Source: an uncultured bacterium (GTDB lineage: Bacteria > Bacteroidota > Bacteroidia > CAILMK01). Taken from it: 5,734 bases of DNA. Position 1 is the stretch's first letter; every line of letters begins with the position of its first letter. The notes beneath the pieces were generated by a model, which was not told where the DNA came from, made no database searches, and saw only the letters and a program-made list of their open reading frames with translations. Shown here in pieces: positions 1 through 5,195 of this stretch. A program made the position numbers and the translations under genes. The DNA lies in assembly GCA_903835275.1 (NCBI GenBank), contig CAILMK010000658.1, forward strand, positions 1 through 5,734, in the 5' to 3' direction.

Positions 1-1
1 C

Positions 2-499
2 AAATGTTATAGCTGGCCCTCTTCTGATACTACCACCAATTCTTGCAATAACGATGTGCCCGACCTGCCTGATATGCTTGAAAATATTATGGATTATGCT
101 TCGTGCAGGGTGATGTTTACCCAGGGACAAGTGGATAGGATGCGTGGTTTCCTGACAACAATTCGATCTTCCCTTTATACCGGTATTAAAGATAGCAGTA
201 ATACTGTTGGCGGTATAGCCAACAATGGTTCCATAAATACTGCCGCAATTTCCATCTACCCTAATCCTGCAACGCAAAATTTTGAACTGGAAGCTACCGG
301 CCTTACCAGCGGTAAAACCGTTCACATCAAATGCTGCGATATGACGGGAAGGATTCAATTTGATGAAGTTGCAAGCACCGATAATGATGGAAACCTGAGC
401 AAACAATTAGATGCAAGCCATATAATACCAGGTGTTTATAAAATCGTATTGTACGAAGGCAATGAAATGAAAGCGGTAAAGTCATTGGTTAAGGAGTAA
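2..499 (+). CDS. Secreted M43-type zinc metallopeptidase with T9SS sorting domain, 3' part only
   Basis: This is the last 165 residues of a gene that begins before the window; the frame is open from position 2 to the TAA at 497-499. It starts in the cysteine-rich stretch behind the zinc site (KCYSWPSSDTT, then a second Cys), followed by the Met-turn segment ENIMDYASC and FTQGQ. The HExxH motif itself is outside the window. After a short linker comes a T9SS type A sorting domain opening with ISIYPNP and ending PGVYKIVLYEGNE...SLVKE. It aligns throughout with the last 160 residues of the next gene, about three quarters identical by eye, with five extra residues in the linker. By family knowledge such proteins pass the inner membrane by Sec and the outer membrane by T9SS, which removes the C-terminal domain. 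The internal GTG at 56 is not a real start, because the homology continues upstream of it. The substrate is unknown. Confidence 0.88.
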   Translation, partial: KCYSWPSSDTTTNSCNNDVPDLPDMLENIMDYASCRVMFTQGQVDRMRGFLTTIRSSLYTGIKDSSNTVGGIANNGSINTAAISIYPNPATQNFELEATGLTSGKTVHIKCCDMTGRIQFDEVASTDNDGNLSKQLDASHIIPGVYKIVLYEGNEMKAVKSLVKE

Positions 500-521
500 T
501 TCTAATTAATTTAAAATATTG

Positions 522-557
522 AAATCCCGCCTTGCTCATGCCAGGCGGGATTTTTTT
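522..557 (+). terminator. Rho-independent terminator after the first protease gene
   Basis: The arms AAATCCCGCC (522-531) and GGCGGGATTT (544-553) pair over 10 bp around a 12-base loop, and the second arm runs into seven T residues (551-557). It lies 22 bases after the stop of the first protease gene. The paralogue downstream is therefore probably transcribed from its own promoter. Confidence 0.9.
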
Positions 558-582
558 GTTCGATAAGTGCCTATAATTGTAC

Positions 583-613
583 TTTCATTTCAATTTCAAA
601 AGGAGCAAATTTG
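583..613 (+). promoter_or_regulatory. Candidate promoter of the second protease gene
   Basis: CAAATTTG at 606-613 matches five of the six fixed bases of the Bacteroidota -7 box TAnnTTTG. TTTC at 583-586 matches three of four bases of the -33 box TTTG. The spacer is 19 bp, the usual distance. Transcription would start near 617-620, giving a leader of roughly 26-30 bases. An independent promoter is expected here because a strong terminator precedes it. The boxes are imperfect, so the call is tentative. Confidence 0.35.
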
Positions 614-623
614 ATCATCAAAT
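609..623. promoter_or_regulatory. 15-bp palindrome overlapping the candidate promoter
   Basis: ATTTGAT and ATCAAAT are perfect inverted arms around a single central C. The site covers the right half of the candidate -7 box and the predicted transcription start of the second protease gene, a place where a dimeric repressor would block initiation. No regulator is encoded nearby, and AT-rich DNA yields such palindromes by chance, so an operator role is inference only. Confidence 0.3.
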
Positions 624-645
624 CAACCTTTAAACAAATAAAAGT

Positions 646-1926
646 ATGGAAAACCTGAAAACGATGAACAGATTTATCAAACTTCTATTGCTGGCAATAT
701 TGGTTAACTTCCAAATTGCAAATGCACAGCAAGCCCCTTGCGGATCTGACGAATATTGGAAACAAAAGGCAGCCAAAAATCCTGCACTGGAAAAAGCGAG
801 GCAAGAATCCGATTTGTATACTGAATCAATTCAAAACGCCACTTTCAAGACCGTTCCTGATACGCAAACACTCACTATTCCTATTGTATTTCATATCATT
901 TCAACGGCAGGCCATCAGGTAAAGACTACCCTTTCAAACTGTCAGGACCAGATCAAAAGATTGAATGAGGATTACAGTGCCACTAACGCAGATACAAGCA
1001 ATATCCGCCGAATTTTCAAAAGTAGATTAGGAGATGCTCATATACGCTTTTTCCTTGCCACCAAGGGTCCGGATGGAAACCCAACGACCGGAGTCACCTA
1101 TGATACGTCTATTTTGACCTATCAGGCAAATGACAGCGTCAAATCCGTCATAGACTGGGATCACAACTTCTACCTGAACGTCTGGGTGGTAAGTAATATC
1201 AATTCCGGTTCAGCTACCCCGGGTACTGATATTGCAGGTTATTCTACTTTCCCCTGGGATGGACTGGTAAATACAAAGACGGATGGTATTGTAATTGACC
1301 ATTCATTTGTAGGTTATACCACGGATCGTACTCTTAGCCATGAAATAGGCCACTTCCTTGGGTTGTATCATACTTTTCAAGACGGTTGCACGGGCGGAGA
1401 TAAAGTGGACGATACTCCGCCGGTAGCTTCAGCTAACATTGGCAAATGTAATAGCTGGCCAACTTCTGACACCACAATCAATACCTGCCATAATGATGCA
1501 CCTGACCTGCCGGACATGCTCGAAAATATCATGGATTATGCAAGTTGCAAGGTGATGTTTACACAAGGACAGGTAACGAGAATGAGGACTTACCTGACAA
1601 CGAACCGCGTTTCACTTTATTATAATAATAACGTAGCCGGTATCCAAAATACAGCGAATATCAATCAAGCAGCTATCTCCATCTACCCTAACCCTGCTCT
1701 GCAAAAATTCGAACTGGAGGCTTCTGGACTTAGCGCAGGTAAATCCATTCACATCAAATGCTACGATATGATGGGCAGACTTCAATTTGATGAAGCTGCA
1801 GTCGCAGATAATGAAGGTACCCTGAGCAGACAATTAGATGCAAGCCTGATTATTCCGGGTGTTTATAAAATTGCCTTATACGAAGGGAATGAAGTGATAG
1901 CGGTGAAGGCTTTGGTGAAGGAGTAA
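646..1926 (+). CDS. Secreted cytophagalysin/pappalysin-like (M43) zinc metallopeptidase with T9SS type A sorting domain
   Basis: 426 residues, complete. A signal peptide (hydrophobic run about 10-24) ends in ANA, with likely cleavage after Ala27. The catalytic domain spans about 75-325: it opens with IPIVFHII, has the zinc site HEIGHFLGLYH with ligands His232, His236 and His242 and catalytic Glu233, then DGCTGGDKVDDTPP, and the Met-turn NIMDY around Met296. These features together are typical of the cytophagalysin branch of M43. Cysteines 248, 268, 281 and 301 could form disulfides outside the cell. The T9SS type A domain covers about 340-426, starting ISIYPNP and ending ALVKE. Predicted role: extracellular or surface endopeptidase, substrate unknown. 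It is a tandem paralogue of the gene before it. The ATG at 664 (residue 7) is an equally good start and gives a more standard signal peptide (MNRFIK...); neither start has a Shine-Dalgarno sequence. No clear terminator follows. Confidence 0.92.
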   Translation: MENLKTMNRFIKLLLLAILVNFQIANAQQAPCGSDEYWKQKAAKNPALEKARQESDLYTESIQNATFKTVPDTQTLTIPIVFHIISTAGHQVKTTLSNCQDQIKRLNEDYSATNADTSNIRRIFKSRLGDAHIRFFLATKGPDGNPTTGVTYDTSILTYQANDSVKSVIDWDHNFYLNVWVVSNINSGSATPGTDIAGYSTFPWDGLVNTKTDGIVIDHSFVGYTTDRTLSHEIGHFLGLYHTFQDGCTGGDKVDDTPPVASANIGKCNSWPTSDTTINTCHNDAPDLPDMLENIMDYASCKVMFTQGQVTRMRTYLTTNRVSLYYNNNVAGIQNTANINQAAISIYPNPALQKFELEASGLSAGKSIHIKCYDMMGRLQFDEAAVADNEGTLSRQLDASLIIPGVYKIALYEGNEVIAVKALVKE

Positions 1927-2164
1927 TTTTATAATTGACTTATCTTACTTTACAAGATTCAAATTATTCATAATCAAATAATTAAATACGACATTTATAA
2001 ATATCTTGAATTACCCCAAAATTAATCCGATAAATTTAGCAGCTATTTAAAATCCATTGAAATGAATAACTGCAACATTGAATTTGAAACAAAATTAATT
2101 ATTTGCAACAATTATTTAATTAGCAATCAATTATATAAATCTTGAAAACTGATACCGCTAAGGA
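1927..2164. other. AT-rich spacer between convergent genes
   Basis: Both flanking genes end here. By count, 1981-2160 is about 23% GC, far below the neighbouring genes. No GC-rich hairpin followed by a T-run is visible for either strand. The only stem noted is AATTATT / AATAATT (1962-1968 with 1977-1983), which is AT-only and weak. No ORF of note. Confidence 0.6.
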
Positions 2165-3145
2165 CTACTTTTCATTCATTTCTACCCAGGTTTTGAACTT
2201 GTCAAAGACTGTGAAGAAAATCTTCTCCCGGGCTTCCTTGGTCCAGCCGGCAATGTGAGGAGTGATTAATACCTTGCCGGTATCCAAAAGATCGGTGATC
2301 ATTTGCTTTTCAGATGCAATGTAAGTGTCAAGTTTTTCATTTTCAAGCACATCGAGCGCAGCACCCAGTATTTTACCTTTCTTCACAGCCTTTAAAACAT
2401 CTTCTGTCTTCACAATTTTCCCACGGGAAGTATTGAGCAAATAGAAAGGCTTCTTGCATTTATTAATGAAAGCCTCGTTGATGAAATACTTAGTTTCTTC
2501 ATTAAGAGGCAGATGAACCGTTATTATATCCGCACGCCGCTGGATATCCTCCAAGGTTGATTCATGCACAAAGCCTGTGCTGAAGCCGCTCTTGTATTTA
2601 TCATAAGCGTACATATCGGCTTCAAAGCCCTGCATCTTGAGCGCAAAAGCCTGGCCGGTATTTCCATAGCCAATAATGCCGATGGTTTTGCCTTTGATCT
2701 CGGTCCCCTTGTTTTCCTCGCGAACCCATTGAAATTTTCGAATCTGATCCCATGCGCGTGGAATGAAATTGAGCATATTGATGAGCAGCCCGATGGCATG
2801 TTCAGCAACTGCATCCTTATTTGCTTCCGGTGAATTGAGTACCAGAATTTCCTTGGATTCTGCGTATTCAACCTCCACATTGTCCAGTCCTGAACCGGGG
2901 CGAAGGATGTATTTCAAGCGATCGGCCTTATCAATCAAGGCCTTGGTCATGTAGATATTGCTATTGATTACAATCCCGTGAAACTGTTCAATAATATCCA
3001 AAAGTGCCTCATTGCTTATTTCGGGATAATAAACCACTTCAAAATTCATCAGCTCAAAAGCTTCGAGAAATTTTTCGGGGACATTATCTGTAACAAGGAA
3101 TTTATCCTTGCCGGGTTGCATGCTATGTTCAAATGCTTTTGCCAT
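2165..3145 (-). CDS. D-isomer-specific 2-hydroxyacid dehydrogenase, phosphoglycerate dehydrogenase-like
   Basis: 326 residues, cytoplasmic, NAD-dependent by motif. The N-terminal substrate domain carries RPGSGLDNV (82-90) and NSPEANKDAVAEH (104-116), the family equivalents of the RAGxGxDN and NAPxxNxxAVAEH motifs. The Rossmann nucleotide site is GYGNTG (159-164), with Asp182 at the end of the next strand favouring NAD over NADP. The catalytic triad is intact: Arg241 in NTSRG, Glu270 in LDVLENE and His297 in TPHIAG. There is no C-terminal ACT or other regulatory domain, so it is of the short type. The likely reaction is oxidation of 3-phosphoglycerate to 3-phosphohydroxypyruvate (serine pathway), but sequence alone cannot exclude another 2-hydroxyacid, so no symbol is given. 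It follows ksgA by 54 bases on the same strand and may be cotranscribed. The start at 3145 precedes a short unconserved leader; Met9 (3121) is an alternative. No terminator is visible downstream. Confidence 0.9.
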   Translation of the reverse strand: MAKAFEHSMQPGKDKFLVTDNVPEKFLEAFELMNFEVVYYPEISNEALLDIIEQFHGIVINSNIYMTKALIDKADRLKYILRPGSGLDNVEVEYAESKEILVLNSPEANKDAVAEHAIGLLINMLNFIPRAWDQIRKFQWVREENKGTEIKGKTIGIIGYGNTGQAFALKMQGFEADMYAYDKYKSGFSTGFVHESTLEDIQRRADIITVHLPLNEETKYFINEAFINKCKKPFYLLNTSRGKIVKTEDVLKAVKKGKILGAALDVLENEKLDTYIASEKQMITDLLDTGKVLITPHIAGWTKEAREKIFFTVFDKFKTWVEMNEK

Positions 3146-3150
3146 GATTC

Positions 3151-3185
3151 AAGTAGTAAGGAGTAAGTAGTCAGTAATAAGTATT
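3151..3185. repeat. Degenerate tandem repeat, five 7-base units
   Basis: Five adjacent heptamers read AAGTAGT, AAGGAGT, AAGTAGT, CAGTAAT, AAGTATT on the plus strand (consensus AAGTAGT). The array fills most of the 54-base gap between the ksgA stop and the dehydrogenase start and ends five bases before that ATG, so it would form the ribosome-binding region of the dehydrogenase mRNA. There it reads as ACTACTT-type units with no purine-rich Shine-Dalgarno sequence. Confidence 0.75.
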
Positions 3186-3199
3186 AAAAAAAACTTTCG

Positions 3200-3979
3200 T
3201 CAATTGCCAACTTCCAGTGTCTTTGCAAGATATATAAACTCTTCATATCCCAGTTGCTCGGGTCGTTTGTCCAATAAGGCAGGATCGATTTGTGCAAAAT
3301 TAGTGGAGAACTGTTTTAGTGAGTTGCGCAACGTCTTCCGCCTTTGGTTGAATGACTGCTTTATAACCTGCAGAAGAAATTTTTCGTTGCAATCCAAATG
3401 AAAATTTTCCCGCCTTGTAAGCCGTATCACTCCTGATTTCACTTTGGGAGCAGGATGAAAAGAGCCTTCATTCACAGTAAAAAGATATTTGACCTCATAA
3501 AATGCCTGCACCCATGCGCTGATCAGTCCATAAACCTTGTTTCCCGGTGGGGAAACCACTCTCTGCCCTACTTCCTTTTGGAACATGCCCACCATTTCAG
3601 GAATGCTCTCCCTGTTTTCTATGATCTGGAAAATGATCTGGGATGAAATATTGTACGGAAAATTGCCGATAATGCCGAATTGCCCTGCTGTATATTTCTT
3701 AAAATCCACCTCGAGCACATCCTCCTGTATAATGTTCTCTTTTATGAGCGGGTACTTTCTTTTCAGGTCAGGAATCAGGTCCTCATCAATTTCCACCAAA
3801 TGGAGCTTGGTGCCAAACCGCTCATATAGGGTTTGTGTCAAAACTCCCTGTCCGGGGCCAATTTCAAATAGTGCATCATACTCCGTGCCCATTCCTGTCA
3901 GGGAATCGCAAATTCTCAACGCGATATTGGTATCCCGCAAAAAGTGCTGTCCGAAATGTTTTTTAGGAGTATATGACAT
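3200..3979 (-). CDS. rsmA (ksgA): 16S rRNA (adenine1518-N6/adenine1519-N6)-dimethyltransferase KsgA/RsmA
   Basis: 259 residues, normal length for the family. The enzyme transfers four methyl groups from S-adenosylmethionine to two adjacent adenines in the helix 45 loop near the 3' end of 16S rRNA, a late step of 30S subunit assembly. Visible motifs in order: KKHFGQHFL (6-14); SAM-binding motif I EIGPGQG (39-45); acidic Glu63 in LVEID, expected to bind the SAM ribose; Asp87 in EDVLE; the catalytic motif IV NFPY (106-109); FQKEVGQR (133-140); FHPAPKVKS (174-182); and the C-terminal RNA-binding signature FNQRRKTLRNS (210-220). No key residue is missing. Phe in NFPY in place of the commoner Leu, and His in GQHFL in place of Asn, are to my knowledge usual in Bacteroidota. 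It heads a minus-strand pair with the dehydrogenase. A -7 box lies only five bases before the ATG. Confidence 0.97.
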   Translation of the reverse strand: MSYTPKKHFGQHFLRDTNIALRICDSLTGMGTEYDALFEIGPGQGVLTQTLYERFGTKLHLVEIDEDLIPDLKRKYPLIKENIIQEDVLEVDFKKYTAGQFGIIGNFPYNISSQIIFQIIENRESIPEMVGMFQKEVGQRVVSPPGNKVYGLISAWVQAFYEVKYLFTVNEGSFHPAPKVKSGVIRLTRRENFHLDCNEKFLLQVIKQSFNQRRKTLRNSLKQFSTNFAQIDPALLDKRPEQLGYEEFIYLAKTLEVGN

Positions 3980-3984
3980 CTATG

Positions 3985-3992
3985 CAAAGGTA
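3985..3992 (-). promoter_or_regulatory. -7 box of the ksgA promoter
   Basis: Read on the minus strand, 3992-3985 is TACCTTTG, a perfect match to the Bacteroidota -7 consensus TAnnTTTG, followed by C as is common. Only CATAG separates it from the ksgA ATG. Transcription should begin a few bases after the box, that is at or within about two bases of the start codon. No -33 TTTG is present at 19-21 bp; that slot is occupied by a GC-rich palindrome. Confidence 0.65.
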
Positions 3993-4007
3993 GAGAGGAT
4001 AATTTTG

Positions 4008-4021
4008 TCCGCCGCGGCGGA
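4008..4021. repeat. Perfect 14-bp GC-rich palindrome
   Basis: TCCGCCGCGGCGGA equals its own reverse complement and stands out in an AT-rich spacer. It covers the place where the -33 box of the ksgA promoter would fall. It could be a regulator site or one copy of a dispersed palindromic repeat. It has no T-run on either side and no loop, so it is not a terminator. Confidence 0.6.
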
Positions 4022-4086
4022 TTGAGATTTTGAATGTTAAATGAGAAATCATGTCCATCTTTCAATCCTAAAAATCGTGTTCAGAC

Positions 4087-4114
4087 AAAAAAAGGCGCCT
4101 TACGGGGCGCCTTT
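4087..4114 (-). terminator. Rho-independent terminator of the thioredoxin-like gene
   Basis: The arms at 4091-4099 and 4106-4114 (AAAGGCGCC / GGCGCCTTT) pair over 9 bp around a 6-base loop. On the minus strand the stem is followed by a T-run of seven (plus-strand A-run 4087-4093). It begins 23 bases past the stop of the thioredoxin-like gene and separates that gene from ksgA. The plus strand has only three T residues after the stem, so termination is for the minus strand. Confidence 0.9.
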
Positions 4115-4137
4115 GTATATGGTGGAGTGGGTATTTA

Positions 4138-4593
4138 TTATTTTGCTTCGTTGATCTTTTGCATAGCTGTTTGGATTTCAGCAAGCATGTTTTCCTTATC
4201 CTTGTAACCTTCGCTCTTGTAAACCAATTTGCCTTTTGCAGTGAAGAAAAGATAGGTAGGAACTGTAGTAACACCCCAGTTGCTTGCGCGGAGGTTATTC
4301 ATAATCCCTTCATCGCTTAACATTTTGTTGCATACAAAGTTTTGGTTAAGTATAGCACCAACTTCCTTTTGACGGAAGATGAAGTTCATGCGTGCACTGA
4401 TATTGCAGTAAGAAGCGCCTACGAACATAAAGATCGGCTTGTTGCGCACTTCAGCCTGGTGCTCTACATCACTCCATTTCCATTCCATGAACTTGGTGCT
4501 GGTGTTTCTGCCGCTGTTACCATTAAAAGACATGGTGAACATTCCGATGGCTGCGATGATTACTGTTAGTGCGATGATGGAAGAGCGTTTCAT
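4138..4593 (-). CDS. Exported thioredoxin-fold protein with CxxS active site
   Basis: 151 residues. The N-terminus MKRSS followed by a hydrophobic run (about 5-22) is a signal peptide or membrane anchor, placing the rest in the periplasm. The remainder fits the thioredoxin_7 / DUF255-like group: WSDVEHQAEVRNKPIFMFVGASYC (helix, then first strand and active site), a second strand ending NFVCNKMLSD, and TTVPTYLFF with the expected cis-proline Pro112, then GKLVYKSEGY. The usual WCxxC active site is YCNIS: Cys63 is kept, the second cysteine is Ser66, and the preceding Trp is Tyr62. A second cysteine, Cys88, lies elsewhere. With one active-site thiol it cannot do ordinary CxxC dithiol exchange; a monothiol, isomerase-like or binding role is possible but not shown. 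It is a single-gene unit with its own promoter and terminator. No Shine-Dalgarno sequence; the ATG is preceded by an A/T-only stretch. Confidence 0.85.
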   Translation of the reverse strand: MKRSSIIALTVIIAAIGMFTMSFNGNSGRNTSTKFMEWKWSDVEHQAEVRNKPIFMFVGASYCNISARMNFIFRQKEVGAILNQNFVCNKMLSDEGIMNNLRASNWGVTTVPTYLFFTAKGKLVYKSEGYKDKENMLAEIQTAMQKINEAK

Positions 4594-4653
4594 AATTTTA
4601 ATTTTTAAAGGGGTTATTGTGCTTGTGTTTTCGTTTTATCTAATTTGATGATA

Positions 4654-4684
4654 CAAACTTACGGGGCCCGGTTTGATGCCTAAA
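4654..4684 (-). promoter_or_regulatory. Promoter of the thioredoxin-like gene
   Basis: On the minus strand, TTTA (4684-4681) is followed by a 19-bp spacer and TAAGTTTG (4661-4654). The second element matches TAnnTTTG perfectly, and the first matches the -33 TTTG at three of four bases with the standard spacing. The mRNA leader would be about 55 bases. Confidence 0.6.
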
Positions 4685-4755
4685 GCCCGAATAGAGTAAC
4701 GGGGGAATCTGTTTAATAAACGGTGGAAATGGCGAATTAACGGTTTTAGTGAATT

Positions 4756-4783
4756 TACGATGTTCGATTTTAGATGTACGATT
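4756..4783. repeat. Degenerate tandem repeat, four 7-base units
   Basis: Adjacent heptamers TACGATG, TTCGATT, TTAGATG, TACGATT (consensus TWCGATK). The flanking heptamers GTGAATT (4749-4755) and TAAAATA (4784-4790) each keep four consensus positions and may be decayed units. The repeat sits mid-spacer, upstream of the thioredoxin-like promoter and about 200 bases before the small membrane protein gene. Its unit is unrelated in sequence to the array at 3151-3185 but has the same period. Confidence 0.7.
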
Positions 4784-4924
4784 TAAAATACAACTAATTG
4801 ACTATTAAATAATTAATCAAATATGGAGCTTCTTGGGATTGTATAGGGGACTAACAGGCGGGGATGTTTCATTTACTATTACATTGACCAAAGGGTCGAC
4901 TTTTAAACAAAGCCGTAACAAATT

Positions 4925-4959
4925 GTTTGCTATTCCGTTGTAAGTTCAAGACAGCAAAC
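4925..4959 (+). repeat. 7-bp inverted repeat before the small membrane protein gene
   Basis: GTTTGCT (4925-4931) and AGCAAAC (4953-4959) are perfect inverted copies 21 bases apart, ending 19 bases before the ATG at 4979. In RNA they could form a leader hairpin; in DNA they could be two half-sites. No T-run follows, so it is not a terminator. Function unknown. Confidence 0.3.
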
Positions 4960-4978
4960 TATTTTAATAAAGAATCTT

Positions 4979-5167
4979 ATGATCAAAATTCAAAAAATCG
5001 GGGTTGCATTAGGTGCACTGGGTATACTATCAGGACTGCTTGTTTATAAATTCGCTAAAAACGCTGATGTTGCCATCTCAAATACCGGCGATAGTTCATC
5101 ACATATCCTTTTCGGGATATTATTATTACTTTTTGTGGTTACCGCCATGAACCGGCGAAAATTATAG
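4979..5167 (+). CDS. Small two-helix membrane protein, unknown function
   Basis: 62 residues, not recognised. Two hydrophobic segments, about 7-24 (IGVALGALGILSGLLVY) and 43-57 (ILFGILLLLFVVTAM), are joined by a polar loop of roughly 17 residues containing SNTGDSSS. Basic residues at both ends (MIKIQK and NRRKL) predict a hairpin with both termini in the cytoplasm and the loop outside. Glycines at near-regular spacing in the first helix suggest close helix packing. The next gene starts 28 bases after the stop on the same strand, so the two are probably cotranscribed. Coding status rests on the membrane pattern and spacing, not on homology. Confidence 0.6.
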   Translation: MIKIQKIGVALGALGILSGLLVYKFAKNADVAISNTGDSSSHILFGILLLLFVVTAMNRRKL

Positions 5168-5195
5168 AGATTTGCAAAGGACTTATTCTGCAAAA

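Larger units (their letters stand above)
4594..4978. other. 385-bp divergent intergenic region
   Basis: This region separates the minus-strand thioredoxin-like gene from the plus-strand small membrane protein. It contains a good minus-strand promoter (4654-4684), a heptamer array (4756-4783) and a 7-bp inverted repeat before the plus-strand gene (4925-4959). I found no ORF with credible coding character, no tRNA-like fold and no clear plus-strand -7 box. Confidence 0.6.

Noticed and set aside
572..579. TATAATTG as a -7 box for the second protease gene
   Set aside because: It resembles TAnnTTTG, but the nearest TTTG (555-558) is only 13 bases upstream and lies inside the terminator T-run. The pair at 583-613 has correct spacing.
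598..605. AAAAGGAG as a Shine-Dalgarno sequence
   Set aside because: It is about 40 bases from the ATG at 646, and no start codon follows at a useful distance.
1612..1833. Minus-strand ORF opposite the protease sorting domain
   Set aside because: It lies wholly inside a well-supported gene, with no start signals and no recognisable protein pattern.
2097..2117. Direct repeat AATTATTT, two copies 13 bases apart
   Set aside because: The sequence here is about 23% GC and such short AT repeats are expected by chance.
3537..4025. 162-codon plus-strand ORF opposite ksgA
   Set aside because: It is the antisense shadow of ksgA; the minus-strand frame carries all family motifs.
4922..4929. ATTGTTTG as a promoter -7 box for the small membrane protein gene
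   Set aside because: It matches only four of six fixed bases and the nearest TTTT is at a 17-bp spacing; not strong enough to call.
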